Shown here in pieces: positions 38,981-47,923 of a DNA stretch of 64,000 bases. The stretch's first letter is position 1; each line of letters begins with the position of its first letter. The position numbers and the translations under genes were made by a program. A model generated the notes under the pieces. The model saw only the letters and a list, made by a program, of their open reading frames with translations, searched no databases and had not been told where the DNA came from. The DNA comes from Candidatus Enterococcus ferrettii. Its GTDB lineage: Bacteria > Bacillota > Bacilli > Lactobacillales > Enterococcaceae. Location of the stretch: positions 41,798 through 105,797 of the forward strand of contig NZ_JAFREL010000005.1 of the NCBI RefSeq assembly GCF_017377655.1, given 5' to 3'.

Positions 38981-39829
38981 ATGAAAAAATGGTTACTGCC
39001 CCTCTTAGGGACTGTACTTTTATTATCAGGCTGTTCTAAATGGATTGATCGTGGTGAATCAATTACCGCAGTTGGTTCATCCGCACTGCAGCCTCTGGTA
39101 GAAACAGTTGCTGAGGAATACCAAAATGAGAACCCCGGCAAATTTGTTAACGTCCAAGGCGGCGGAAGTGGTACTGGATTAAGCCAAGTGCAATCTGGTG
39201 CAGTTGAAATCGGTAATTCGGATGTGTTTGCGGAAGAAAAAAGTGGGATCAATGCTGACCAGCTAACGGATCACAAAGTTGCGGTTGTAGGCATTACCCC
39301 TATTGTAAATAAAGATATCGGTGTAAAAGACATTTCTTTAGAAAATCTACGCAAAATCTTTTTAGGTGAAATCACCAACTGGAAAGAGATTGGTGGTACA
39401 GACGAAGATATCGTCATTCTAAACCGGGCAACCGGCAGTGGCACACGTGCTACCTTTGAAAAATGGGTGCTGGATGGCCAAACGGCTGTTCGAGCACAGG
39501 AGCAGGATTCTAGTGGTATGGTCCGCCAAATTGTTGCGGATACTCCAGGTGCTATCAGTTACACTGCATTTTCGTATGTAAGTGACGATGTACAAACATT
39601 AAGCATCGATGGTATTGAACCAACAGATGAGAACGTTGCTGAAAATAAATGGCAAATTTGGGCCTATGAGCATATGTATACCAAAGGCAAACCAAGTGAG
39701 CTGAGCGCTGAATTTTTGGCATATATACAATCTGAGGAGATACAAAAACGGATTGTACCAAAATTAGGGTACATTCCAATTTCTTCCATGAAAGTTGAAC
39801 GTGATTGGCAAGGCAATATCGTAAACTGA
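38981..39829 (+). CDS. pstS: Phosphate ABC transporter substrate-binding lipoprotein PstS
   Basis: PstS is the phosphate receptor anchored outside the cell. The 282 residues start with a lipoprotein signal MKKWLLPLLGTVLLLSGC. The phosphate-binding motifs are VGSSALQPLVE, GGGSGTGLSQV, IGNSDVFAEE and LNRATGSGTRATFE. AAGGAGAATTCC precedes ATG. It is transcribed separately from pstCAB, because a terminator overlaps its stop codon. That would let the receptor be made in excess. Confidence 0.94.
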   Translation: MKKWLLPLLGTVLLLSGCSKWIDRGESITAVGSSALQPLVETVAEEYQNENPGKFVNVQGGGSGTGLSQVQSGAVEIGNSDVFAEEKSGINADQLTDHKVAVVGITPIVNKDIGVKDISLENLRKIFLGEITNWKEIGGTDEDIVILNRATGSGTRATFEKWVLDGQTAVRAQEQDSSGMVRQIVADTPGAISYTAFSYVSDDVQTLSIDGIEPTDENVAENKWQIWAYEHMYTKGKPSELSAEFLAYIQSEEIQKRIVPKLGYIPISSMKVERDWQGNIVN

Positions 39830-39852
39830 GGAAATGCTCCTCAGTTTTTTTT
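39824..39852 (+). terminator. Terminator of pstS
   Basis: AACTGAGGA (39824-39832) pairs with TCCTCAGTT (39838-39846) and an eight-T run follows. The 5' arm includes the pstS stop codon. Confidence 0.9.
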
Positions 39853-39997
39853 ATAGAAAATTCGTCAAAAACTGAAAATACTAAGACTCTATACTTTTTC
39901 CTTAGTAAAAATTTGAATTTCTTGGTAAAAGTAGGATCGCTTTGAGTATCTAAAAAAGTAGGCTAGAATTGAGATAAATCACACTTTTTCAGTCTGA

Positions 39998-40034
39998 TTT
40001 ACACAATCTTTACAATTGTCATCCAAGCTTTACA
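39998..40034 (+). promoter_or_regulatory. PhoP-box-like TTTACA repeats upstream of pstC
   Basis: TTTACA occurs at 39998-40003, 40009-40014 (11-base period) and 40029-40034. They precede a -10-like TAAAAT at 40066-40071 that lacks a -35. This is the arrangement expected for a PhoP-activated promoter in Gram-positives. PhoPR itself is not in the window. Confidence 0.6.
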
Positions 40035-40106
40035 CAAGGTTAAAAAGAAATTGACGTTCAACTTGTAAAATGAATCCGTTAGATTATCGTTTAGGAGGAA
40101 TATCCT

Positions 40107-41033
40107 TTGGAGAATGAAGAAGTAAAAAAAGCTCTGACCACTAAATCAAAAAGAGCACGTATCGAGCAACGAGGACGAATCATCAGCTTCATCTGCATCG
40201 CCTTGATTGTATTTGTAGTAGGTGCTATCTTCTATTTTGTCGCCAGCAAAGGGTTGGCTACATTTTTTGTAGATAAAATCAATGTCTTTGACTTTCTATT
40301 TGGGACAACTTGGAATCCTAGTGCAACAGGTCCAGATGGACAGCCGCTAGTAGGTGCCCTACCGATGATTGTTGGATCATTTGTAGTCACCTTTTTATCA
40401 GCGATCGTCGCTACACCGTTTGCAATTGGCGCAGCAGTCTTTATGACAGAGATTTCGCCAAACAAAGGACAGAAATTTTTACAGCCAGTTATTGAATTAT
40501 TGGTAGGTATTCCATCTGTAGTTTATGGATTTATTGGTTTGTCTGTGATTGTTCCGATGGTCCGTTCAGTGTTTGGGGGAACTGGGTTCGGGATTTTATC
40601 TGGAACGTTTGTTCTATTCGTAATGATTCTACCGACAGTAACGACAATGACTGTTGATACGTTGAAATCTGTACCACGTTACTACCGGGAAGCATCATTG
40701 GCTTTAGGTGGGACACGATGGCAGACGATTTACAAAGTTGTGCTGCGAGCAGCTATTCCGGGAATTTTAACAGCAGTAGTATTTGGGATGGCTCGTGCGT
40801 TTGGGGAAGCCTTGGCGATTCAAATGGTTATCGGTAATGCTGCCTTAATGCCAACTAGTTTGACAACGCCAGCCTCGACCTTAACTTCAATCTTAACAAT
40901 GGGCATTGGTAACACGATTATGGGCACTGTAGAAAACAATGTTCTGTGGTCATTAGCATTGATCCTATTGTTTATGTCGTTAGTCTTCAATATTGTGATT
41001 CGCTATATTGGTAAAAAAGGAGCGATTAAATAA
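40107..41033 (+). CDS. pstC: Phosphate ABC transporter permease PstC
   Basis: This 308-residue permease has six hydrophobic helices after a basic cytoplasmic N-terminus. The binding-protein-dependent permease motif is REASLALGGTRWQTIYKVVLRAAIPGILTA, and the phosphate-specific segments are LVGIPSVVYGFIGLSVIVP and FGMARAFGEALAIQMVIGN. The start is TTG 40107, 8 bases after AGGAGG; the nearby ATG at 40114 is out of frame. Its stop overlaps the pstA start by one base. Confidence 0.94.
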   Translation: MENEEVKKALTTKSKRARIEQRGRIISFICIALIVFVVGAIFYFVASKGLATFFVDKINVFDFLFGTTWNPSATGPDGQPLVGALPMIVGSFVVTFLSAIVATPFAIGAAVFMTEISPNKGQKFLQPVIELLVGIPSVVYGFIGLSVIVPMVRSVFGGTGFGILSGTFVLFVMILPTVTTMTVDTLKSVPRYYREASLALGGTRWQTIYKVVLRAAIPGILTAVVFGMARAFGEALAIQMVIGNAALMPTSLTTPASTLTSILTMGIGNTIMGTVENNVLWSLALILLFMSLVFNIVIRYIGKKGAIK

Positions 41034-41920
41034 TGGATAAAGCAAAACGTGCCGATAAAATTGCCACTGGGGTTCTATACGTGATCTCTGGATTAATTGT
41101 TTGTATTCTAGCTTTTCTATTGCTTTATATATTAGTTCGCGGAGTTCCGCATATTTCATTGAACTTTTTAACCTCCCCATCCAAAGCTTACCAAGCAGGC
41201 GGTGGTATTGGAATTCAATTATTTAACTCGATTTTCTTATTATTTATTACGATGTTGATTAGTTTTCCGATCTCTTTAGGAGCTGGTATTTACCTATCAG
41301 AGTATGCGAAAGACAATTGGTTGACTGGACTAATTCGTACGTCAATTGAAATTTTGAGTTCACTGCCTTCAGTTGTAGTCGGTTTGTTTGGATTCTTAGT
41401 ATTTGTTATTCAGTTTGGTTATGGTTTCTCGATTTTGTCAGGAGCTTTGGCGCTAACTTTGTTTAACCTGCCATTGCTAACACGTAACATTGAGGAATCC
41501 TTGCGAGCAATTCATTATACACAGCGAGAAGCGGGTCTAGCACTAGGCTTATCACGTTGGGAAACAGTCACTAAAATTGTTGTTCCTGATGCTTCGCCAG
41601 GAATTTTAACAGGGATTATTTTGAGCTCTGGTCGTATCTTTGGTGAAGCTGCTGCACTGATTTACACAGCTGGTCAAAGTGCGCCGGCTTTAGATTTTAC
41701 GAACTGGAACCCGCTGAGTGTTTCAAGTCCAATTAGCATTTTTCGACAAGCGGAAACGTTGGCAGTACACATTTGGAAAATTAACACAGAAGGAACCATG
41801 CCGGATGGAGCTAGCGTTTCAGCTGGTGCTTCTGCAGTTCTGATCATTGCAGTATTGCTATTTAATTTTGGTGCACGGGCGATTGGTAAACGTCTGCACA
41901 AAAAGATGACTTCAGCATAA
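41033..41920 (+). CDS. pstA: Phosphate ABC transporter permease PstA
   Basis: This 295-residue second permease has six helices, with [19 protein letters not shown] in the core. The coupling motif is [31 protein letters not shown], followed by [18 protein letters not shown]. The long extracellular loop near residues 215-255 is usual for PstA. ATG overlaps the pstC stop (TAATG). pstB1 begins 10 bases downstream. Confidence 0.94.
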   Translation: MDKAKRADKIATGVLYVISGLIVCILAFLLLYILVRGVPHISLNFLTSPSKAYQAGGGIGIQLFNSIFLLFITMLISFPISLGAGIYLSEYAKDNWLTGLIRTSIEILSSLPSVVVGLFGFLVFVIQFGYGFSILSGALALTLFNLPLLTRNIEESLRAIHYTQREAGLALGLSRWETVTKIVVPDASPGILTGIILSSGRIFGEAAALIYTAGQSAPALDFTNWNPLSVSSPISIFRQAETLAVHIWKINTEGTMPDGASVSAGASAVLIIAVLLFNFGARAIGKRLHKKMTSA

Positions 41921-41930
41921 GGAGAATTCG

Positions 41931-42731
41931 ATGAAAGAATATAATTGGGAAGAACGCAATATCATCCATATGCCTGGAGATGTTGTCCTCCATACAGAAG
42001 ATTTACACGTTTTTTACGGAGAAAACGAAGCGATCAAAGGTGTCGATTTAGAATTTGAAAAAAATAAAATTACCGCTTTAATTGGACCTTCAGGTTGTGG
42101 GAAATCTACGTATCTGCGTTCCTTGAATCGTATGAATGACGGGATCAGCACTGCCAGTGTGACTGGGAAAATTATGTACAAAGGCGTAGATATTAACGCA
42201 GATAATATTGACGTGTACGAAATGCGCAAACGAATTGGCATGGTATTTCAGCGTCCGAATCCTTTTAGTAAATCTATTCGTGAAAATATTACGTTTGCCT
42301 TGAAGCAGCATGGAGAAAAGGATAAACACAAATTAGAAGAAATGGTTGAAACCAGCTTGAAGCAGGCTGCTTTATGGGATCAGGTGAAAGATAATCTGGA
42401 CAAAAGTGCGTTAGCTTTATCAGGTGGACAGCAACAACGTTTATGCATTGCTCGTGCAATTGCGATGAAGCCAGATATTTTACTGCTTGATGAGCCAGCG
42501 AGTGCATTAGACCCGATTTCGACCGGTACGGTGGAAGAAACATTAACTCAATTGAAGGATGATTATACAATTATTATTGTTACTCACAATATGCAGCAGG
42601 CTGCTCGTATTAGTGATTACACAGCATTCTTTTATCTTGGTCATGTGATCGAATACGATGAAACGCGTAAAATCTTCACACGACCAAAAATTCAAGCAAC
42701 CGAAGATTATGTTTCTGGGCACTTTGGTTAA
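41931..42731 (+). CDS. pstB1: Phosphate ABC transporter ATP-binding protein PstB (copy 1)
   Basis: This 266-residue ATPase has Walker [10 protein letters not shown] and the PstB-typical SLNRMNDGI. Next come [18 protein letters not shown], signature [15 protein letters not shown], Walker [14 protein letters not shown] and switch [21 protein letters not shown]. Compared with pstB2 it has an N-terminal extension of about 14 residues ([17 protein letters not shown]). AAGGAGAATTCG lies upstream. Confidence 0.94.
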   Translation: MKEYNWEERNIIHMPGDVVLHTEDLHVFYGENEAIKGVDLEFEKNKITALIGPSGCGKSTYLRSLNRMNDGISTASVTGKIMYKGVDINADNIDVYEMRKRIGMVFQRPNPFSKSIRENITFALKQHGEKDKHKLEEMVETSLKQAALWDQVKDNLDKSALALSGGQQQRLCIARAIAMKPDILLLDEPASALDPISTGTVEETLTQLKDDYTIIIVTHNMQQAARISDYTAFFYLGHVIEYDETRKIFTRPKIQATEDYVSGHFG

Positions 42732-42748
42732 GAGACGGAGGAAAACAA

Positions 42749-43504
42749 ATGTCTGAGATTATTACTTCCAAAGACCTTCACCTTTATTATGGAAAGAAAG
42801 AGGCCTTAAAAGGAATTGATTTATCTTTTAACGAAAATGAAATTACTGCAATGATTGGACCTTCCGGTTGTGGGAAATCTACTTATCTGCGATGCTTGAA
42901 TCGAATGAATGATTTGATTCCTGATGTAACAATTACTGGAAGCGTTGTGTATAAAGATAAGGATATTTACAGTCCTAAAACAGATACAGTTGATTTGCGC
43001 AAACAAATCGGTATGGTTTTTCAACAACCCAATCCTTTTCCTTTTTCCATTTACGAGAATATTGTTTATGGGTTAAAATTAAAAGGTGAAAAAGATAAAG
43101 TGAAACTAGACCAAGTTGTGGAAGAAAGCTTGAAGGCTGCTTCTGTTTGGAATGATGTCAAAGATAAATTGCATGAAAGTGCACTATCTTTATCGGGCGG
43201 TCAACAACAAAGAGTTTGTATTGCTCGGGTTTTAGCAGTAAATCCAGAAATTATTTTGATGGATGAGCCAACTAGTGCATTGGATCCTGTTTCTACCGGG
43301 AAAATCGAAAATATGCTTTTAGAGTTGAAGGAACGGTATACAATTATTATCGTTACTCATAACATGTCTCAAGCTTCACGGATTTCTGATAAAACAGCTT
43401 TCTTTTTACAAGGTGAGCTAATCGAGTTTGATAAGACAAAGAAAATCTTTCTGGATCCTGCTAAGCAAGAAACTGAAGATTATATCTCTGGTAAATTCGG
43501 TTAG
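42749..43504 (+). CDS. pstB2: Phosphate ABC transporter ATP-binding protein PstB (copy 2)
   Basis: This 251-residue paralogue of pstB1 has all motifs intact: Walker [58 protein letters not shown] and [12 protein letters not shown]. Both copies look functional, so the importer could use homo- or heterodimeric ATPases. Tandem pstB genes are common in Lactobacillales. GACGGAGGAAAAC precedes the start. Confidence 0.94.
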   Translation: MSEIITSKDLHLYYGKKEALKGIDLSFNENEITAMIGPSGCGKSTYLRCLNRMNDLIPDVTITGSVVYKDKDIYSPKTDTVDLRKQIGMVFQQPNPFPFSIYENIVYGLKLKGEKDKVKLDQVVEESLKAASVWNDVKDKLHESALSLSGGQQQRVCIARVLAVNPEIILMDEPTSALDPVSTGKIENMLLELKERYTIIIVTHNMSQASRISDKTAFFLQGELIEFDKTKKIFLDPAKQETEDYISGKFG

Positions 43505-43528
43505 AAAATAGAATTAAGGAGGGAAACA

Positions 43529-44206
43529 ATGCTACGTACACAGTTTGAAGAAGATTTATTAAATCTGCATAATCAATTTTATGAAATGGGGATGTCAGTT
43601 TCCAGTGCTGTTCACAAATCCGTACGTTCATATATTGAGCATGATAAACATTTAGCTCAGGAAGTCATCGACAATGACAATGAAATTAACAACATGGAAG
43701 TGAAACTGGAAAAGAAAAGCTTTGAAATGATCGCATTGCAGCAACCTGTTACGACGGATCTGCGGACAATCATTACTATTATGAAAGCTAGCTCTGATTT
43801 GGAGCGGATGGGAGATCACGCAGTTTCTGTAGCTAAATCAACGATCCGTTTAAAAGGGATGCCCCGTATTCTCGAAGTGGAACAAGTCATTTCGGAAATG
43901 TCAGACTATGTGAAAAAAATGGTAGACAATGTCCTAATTGCCTACGTTAAAACGGATGAAAAAGATGCCCGTATGATTGCTAAGATGGATGAACGGGTAA
44001 ATGAATACTTCAAAAAGATTTACAAGATGACTACTGATACAATGGAACAGCAGTCTGATACGATTATCAGCGGAACAGATTATTTGAACGTAGCCAGCTA
44101 TTTAGAAAGAATTGGCGATTATGTGACGAATATTTGTGAGTGGATTGTTTACCTTGCTTCGGGTAAAATTACTGAATTAAACAGCAATCGCGATGAGCAG
44201 TTTTAG
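43529..44206 (+). CDS. phoU: Phosphate signalling protein PhoU
   Basis: PhoU links Pst transport to PhoR signalling and represses the Pho response when phosphate is high. The 225 residues form two three-helix repeats with metal-binding acidic motifs. Repeat 1 has DLRTIITIMKASSDLERMGDHAVSVAK, and repeat 2 has DYLNVASYLERIGDYVTNICEWIVYL. Its position at the end of the pst operon is typical. AAGGAGGGAAAC precedes the start, and a terminator follows the stop closely. Confidence 0.95.
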   Translation: MLRTQFEEDLLNLHNQFYEMGMSVSSAVHKSVRSYIEHDKHLAQEVIDNDNEINNMEVKLEKKSFEMIALQQPVTTDLRTIITIMKASSDLERMGDHAVSVAKSTIRLKGMPRILEVEQVISEMSDYVKKMVDNVLIAYVKTDEKDARMIAKMDERVNEYFKKIYKMTTDTMEQQSDTIISGTDYLNVASYLERIGDYVTNICEWIVYLASGKITELNSNRDEQF

Positions 44207-44213
44207 GCTTGAG

Positions 44214-44239
44214 GACACGTTATTGTACGTGTCTTTTTT
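44214..44239 (+). terminator. Terminator of the pst-phoU operon
   Basis: GACACGT (44214-44220) pairs with ACGTGTC (44227-44233), followed by TTTTTTG. Confidence 0.85.
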
Positions 44240-44288
44240 GTTTTTTTCAAAATATATATTGGTTTATACTAAGTTTTTTAAGTTCAGC

Positions 44289-44317
44289 TTGAAAACTCAG
44301 CGTTAATTTTGTAAAAT
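44289..44317 (+). promoter_or_regulatory. Promoter of the MATE exporter gene
   Basis: TTGAAA (44289-44294), a 17-bp spacer and TAAAAT (44312-44317) place transcription start near 44324, about 90 bases upstream of the start codon. Confidence 0.7.
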
Positions 44318-44341
44318 GACGATAATAGAATATTGCTTATT

Positions 44342-44395
44342 AAAGCCCGTATTTTGCTATTTTCACGACTTAAAATAGTAAGAGCGGGCTTTTTC
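44342..44395 (+). promoter_or_regulatory. Attenuator-like hairpin in the MATE leader
   Basis: AAAGCCCG (44342-44349) pairs with CGGGCTTT (44385-44392), and CTATTTT (44357-44363) pairs with AAAATAG (44372-44378). A five-T run follows. It lies between the promoter and the ribosome-binding site, so it would stop transcription before the gene unless disrupted. Confidence 0.6.
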
Positions 44396-44414
44396 TGCGA
44401 GAAAGAGGAGAAAA

Positions 44415-45794
44415 ATGAAAATGAATAAAATGGCTGAGAAACCCATGCCATCATTGTTGTTCGGTATGGCATTGCCGCCGATGGTTTCAATGCTGATTCA
44501 GTCGCTTTATAATATTGTCGACAGTATGTATGTGGCTCAAATCAGTGAAGAAGCACTAACTGCGGTATCAATTGTTTTTCCAATTCAAAGTTTGATTATT
44601 TCTGTATCGGTGGGAATTGGAGTTGGGGTGAACTCTTACATCTCACGCAAACTTGGGGAGCAGGAACACAAAGAGGCCAATAGTACAGTGGCTCATGGCA
44701 TGATGTTGGCCACTATTGCTTCAGGAATTTTTTGTTTATTTGGGTTAGTAGGCACCGAGCAGTTTTTACAAATGTTCACCCAGGATGCGGCGATTGTTGC
44801 TGATGCCTCCAGTTATATGTATATCGTTGTTTACTTTAGTTTTACGAGTTTCTACTATATTTTAATAGAAAAAATTTTTCAATCGACGGGTCAAATGAGC
44901 ATTCCGATGATGATCCAGGTCATTGGTGCCGTAATTAATATCGTTTTGGATCCAATCATAATTTTTGGTTGGTTTGGTTTTCCAGCTTTGGGCGTGGCAG
45001 GAGCGGCTATTGCAACAGTCACTGCGCAATTCATTTGTATGCTGCTGTCCTTCTACTTCTTATTAAAGAAGAATCAGGAGGTTACTCTAAAGCTGCGAGA
45101 GTTTAAATACAATGTTGAGACGATTAAGCAGATTTTGTTTATAGGGATTCCCAATACTTGTATGAATGCATTAGGATCATTTTTAGTGATGGGGTTAAAT
45201 GCCATTTTAATCTCCTTTTCAACAACCGCAGTTTCCTTATACGGAGTCTACTATAAGCTTCAAACCTTTGTCTTTATGCCGGTCAGCGGCTTAACTCAAG
45301 GTGCAATGCCAATTATGGGTTATAACTATGGTAGAAAGGATGCCAGTCGGTTAGTGCACTGTTTGAAAATCTGTTTAGTTGCAGCATTAGGAATTATGCT
45401 GGTGGGCGTCCTGTTATTTCAAATTTTTCCTGCTCAGTTGCTGGATTTATTTAATGCTTCTGGTGAAATGCACGTGATCGGTATTCCAGCTTTACGCATT
45501 ATTTCCATTAGTTTTATTCCCGCAGCGTTTGGTTTTATCTTGCCCACGCTATTTCAGTCAATGGGCAAAGGGAAAGAATCGCTGATCGTATTCTTATTAC
45601 GTCAGTTTTGTATTACGATGCCTTTAGCGTTGTTACTGAGCAAAATATGGGGACTTAACGGAATTTGGCTTTCCTTTATTATTGCGGAAATTATAGCCGC
45701 CTTAGTTTCTATAGCTCTTTTCAAGCGGTTGATTACACGTGATAGAGTGTTGAACAAAGAAATCGAAGCAACTGCAACCAGTAAATTCAACTAA
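44415..45794 (+). CDS. MATE family multidrug or organic-cation exporter
   Basis: This 459-residue protein has twelve hydrophobic segments in two similar halves. Family motifs include LFGMALPPMVSMLIQSLYNIVDSMYVAQI in the first helices, SIVFPIQSLIISVSVGIGVGVNSYISRKLGEQ, and GLTQGAMPIMGYNYGRKD in the second half. It should export cationic compounds using a sodium or proton gradient; the substrate cannot be read from sequence. GAGGAG precedes ATG 44415, and an in-frame ATG at 44421 is a possible alternative. The leader carries an attenuator-like hairpin. Confidence 0.9.
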   Translation: MKMNKMAEKPMPSLLFGMALPPMVSMLIQSLYNIVDSMYVAQISEEALTAVSIVFPIQSLIISVSVGIGVGVNSYISRKLGEQEHKEANSTVAHGMMLATIASGIFCLFGLVGTEQFLQMFTQDAAIVADASSYMYIVVYFSFTSFYYILIEKIFQSTGQMSIPMMIQVIGAVINIVLDPIIIFGWFGFPALGVAGAAIATVTAQFICMLLSFYFLLKKNQEVTLKLREFKYNVETIKQILFIGIPNTCMNALGSFLVMGLNAILISFSTTAVSLYGVYYKLQTFVFMPVSGLTQGAMPIMGYNYGRKDASRLVHCLKICLVAALGIMLVGVLLFQIFPAQLLDLFNASGEMHVIGIPALRIISISFIPAAFGFILPTLFQSMGKGKESLIVFLLRQFCITMPLALLLSKIWGLNGIWLSFIIAEIIAALVSIALFKRLITRDRVLNKEIEATATSKFN

Positions 45795-45866
45795 CAGCAA
45801 AAAAATGCTAGAAGATTTTGTGACTTTTTGCTAAACAAATTGTTTTATCTAATCTCTGCTCATGAC

Positions 45867-45927
45867 AAAAAGCTTTGAATTCGGTACACTTTCAGTAGTT
45901 AGAAGTGAATTCAGGCTTTTTTCTTTT
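45867..45927 (+). terminator. Terminator after the MATE gene
   Basis: AAAAAGC (45867-45873) pairs with GCTTTTT (45915-45921), and TGAATTC (45876-45882) pairs with GAATTCA (45907-45913). The 24-base loop is itself partly self-complementary, and a TTTTTTCTTTT tail follows. Confidence 0.7.
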
Positions 45928-45970
45928 GAAAGGTTTCGATGGTTGGAGAAAAAGATAAGCCTTTAGTCCT

Positions 45971-45999
45971 ATGACAAATGACGAAAAACATTGCATAAT
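45971..45999 (+). promoter_or_regulatory. Probable promoter of liaXYZ with a possible LiaR half-site
   Basis: ATGACA (45971-45976), a 17-bp spacer and CATAAT (45994-45999) each differ from consensus at one base. TTAGTCC (45963-45969), which resembles a LiaR half-site, adjoins the -35. A perfect CAAACGTTTG palindrome (46021-46030) lies in the leader. Confidence 0.5.
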
Positions 46000-46053
46000 A
46001 AGTACATAAGTTAAGTAACCCAAACGTTTGATTGCTGAAGGAGGCAATTTTTT

Positions 46054-47592
46054 ATGAATGAAAGACAAAGAGTTTTAGAACTAGTTAAAAAAGGAATCAT
46101 CTCAACTGAAGAAGGTTTAGATTTATTGGAAAGCATGGCGAAAGCCAAAGACGAAGCACAAATTGAGCAGGACGCAGATAAGGTAGACTCTTACCATCGC
46201 GACCAAGCCGCTAACCTGGCTGATGATTGGGAAACCGATGGGGAAGAACGTAAAGCAAAAGAAGATGAGCTGGAAGATTTAGAAGCTTACTTCGATGAGT
46301 TAGCTACCGAAGCCAATCAGATTTCTGCTCGTATTGATGAAATTAATCGTGAAAAGCAAGAGCTTAAAGATGACATTCGGGAAAAACAAGAAGTACTGAT
46401 GGAACTAAACACGAAGGAAGAATTAGATGCTTTATCAGATGAAGATGAAGCAATTCGTGAACGTGTGGAAGCTGAGATCAAAGGTTGGGAAGAACAGTTA
46501 ATCCGTTTAGAAAACCAAGAACTGGAACAGCAAGAAGCATTAGAATCCATTCGTGAGGATCAAGAAGCTAAAGGCAAACGCCTTTACATGAATTTTGAAA
46601 TTCCTGAGGAATTGAAGGAGCAAGCAAGTGAGACCTTCAATCAAGTAGGCGAAAAGTTAGGCGAAGCTGGTGTCCAGTTTGGCAAGTTCATGAAGAAAGC
46701 AATAAAAACAGTTTCGGAAACAGTTGAAGAAAACGTCGATTGGAAAGATATTAATGTAAAAGTTCCTGGCGTGGCTACTACTAAATTTGAACATCAGTTT
46801 TTATATAATGGTGTTGAACCAACCTTGATTGATGTAAAATTAGCAAATGGTAAAGTAACCTTCAAGTCTTGGGATGAAGAAGACATCAAAGTGGATGCTA
46901 AAGTTAAGCTTTACGGCAAAATGAATGAAGCAACACCCTTGCAATCCTTTATGGAACGCAGTCAAGTTGAAGTTAATGACGAACATATTACTTTCCAAGT
47001 ACCTAATAAACGGGTAAATGCGGAATTAGTCTTCTACTTACCAAAACGGACTTACGATCATGTTGCAGTGAAACTATTGAACGGTAACTTAATCGTTGAA
47101 GAATTGGATGCTAAAGATGTGTATGCGAAATCAACTAACGGCAATATCGTATTCAAACAAATTAATGCCACCATGTTGGAAATTCAAGGTGTAAACGGCA
47201 ATATTGAAATTCGCGAAGGAGAAATTCTAGATTCGATCATTGAAACAGTCAATGGAACGATTTCTTCAAGAGCATCAGTTCAAAATTATGGCGTTTCATT
47301 AATCAATGGTGATGTAAAACTAACTGTTGGTCATGATACGTTGAAAAAAATTAAAGCAAGTTCTGTCAATGGGAACGTTAAAGTATCGTTTCCTAAAGCA
47401 TTAGGTTTAGAAGGAATGGCGAAAACAAGCTTGGGAAATATCAACCATCGCTTATCAGACTACGAGGTGGTTCGTGAGAAAAAAGAAAAAACCAATCGCT
47501 TGCTTCAATTCAGAAGAACCAATGATCAAATGGCACAAATTGATGTTTCTACGACAACAGGAAGTATTTTCTTGAAAGATTTTGACAAATAA
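46054..47592 (+). CDS. liaX: LiaX-type daptomycin-sensing surface protein (DUF4097 family)
   Basis: In enterococci LiaX is a LiaFSR-controlled protein that senses antimicrobial peptides and daptomycin and modulates membrane adaptation. The 512 residues have a short helical N-terminal domain (MNERQRVLELVKKGIISTEEGLDLLESM). A long acidic coiled coil follows (about 60-185, ELEDLEAYFDELA, EINREKQELKDDIREKQEVL). The C-terminal DUF4097 beta-helix (about 230-500) has repeated NGN/NGD turns (LLNGNLIVEEL, STNGNIVFKQ, GVNGNIEIRE). No signal peptide is visible. AAGGAGG precedes ATG. liaY and liaZ follow immediately. Confidence 0.9.
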   Translation: MNERQRVLELVKKGIISTEEGLDLLESMAKAKDEAQIEQDADKVDSYHRDQAANLADDWETDGEERKAKEDELEDLEAYFDELATEANQISARIDEINREKQELKDDIREKQEVLMELNTKEELDALSDEDEAIRERVEAEIKGWEEQLIRLENQELEQQEALESIREDQEAKGKRLYMNFEIPEELKEQASETFNQVGEKLGEAGVQFGKFMKKAIKTVSETVEENVDWKDINVKVPGVATTKFEHQFLYNGVEPTLIDVKLANGKVTFKSWDEEDIKVDAKVKLYGKMNEATPLQSFMERSQVEVNDEHITFQVPNKRVNAELVFYLPKRTYDHVAVKLLNGNLIVEELDAKDVYAKSTNGNIVFKQINATMLEIQGVNGNIEIREGEILDSIIETVNGTISSRASVQNYGVSLINGDVKLTVGHDTLKKIKASSVNGNVKVSFPKALGLEGMAKTSLGNINHRLSDYEVVREKKEKTNRLLQFRRTNDQMAQIDVSTTTGSIFLKDFDK

Positions 47593-47617
47593 GGAATAAT
47601 AGGAAGGAAGATTATAT

Positions 47618-47923
47618 ATGCAAAAGAGACTTACAAAATCAAGGAGCAATGTGGTACTAACTGGTACCTTAGCCGGAATTGCGGAATACTTCGGCATTGA
47701 TCCTACCATTGTTCGTGTCATTTATGTCTTCTTGAGTTTTGGCTTGATTGGTGCACCAGTTGTTTTATATGTCTTGTTGGCATTAGTAATTCCCGCAGGA
47801 CCACGGACCAATTCTTATGGCCACGATAATCCTTATTATGGACGTAATAACACAAGTCAAAAGAAGACAAAGGAACGTAAACAAGCTGAACCCGTTGATG
47901 ACGATGACTGGAGCGACTTTTAA
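47618..47923 (+). CDS. liaY: PspC-domain membrane protein LiaY
   Basis: This 101-residue protein has the PspC domain: KSRSNVVLTGTLAGIAEYFGIDPTIVRVIYVFLSFGLIGAPVVLYVLLALVIP in pieces (residues about 6-60). One strong membrane helix leads to a polar, acidic C-terminal tail (DDDDWSDF). In E. faecalis the homologue LiaY sits between LiaX and LiaZ and takes part in membrane-phospholipid redistribution (established knowledge). AGGAAGGAAG precedes ATG, and it overlaps liaZ by one base. Confidence 0.88.
   Translation: MQKRLTKSRSNVVLTGTLAGIAEYFGIDPTIVRVIYVFLSFGLIGAPVVLYVLLALVIPAGPRTNSYGHDNPYYGRNNTSQKKTKERKQAEPVDDDDWSDF

Noticed and set aside
44316..44378. 20-codon open frame MTIIEYCLLKPVFCYFHDLK overlapping the MATE leader hairpin, like an antibiotic-sensing leader peptide
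   Set aside because: Its ATG lies within the -10 hexamer, upstream of the predicted transcription start, and it has no ribosome-binding site. It would need a different promoter to be translated.
45860..45965. 34-codon open frame (MTKSFEFGTLSVV...) upstream of liaX
   Set aside because: It runs through the terminator hairpin after the MATE gene and lacks a ribosome-binding site.
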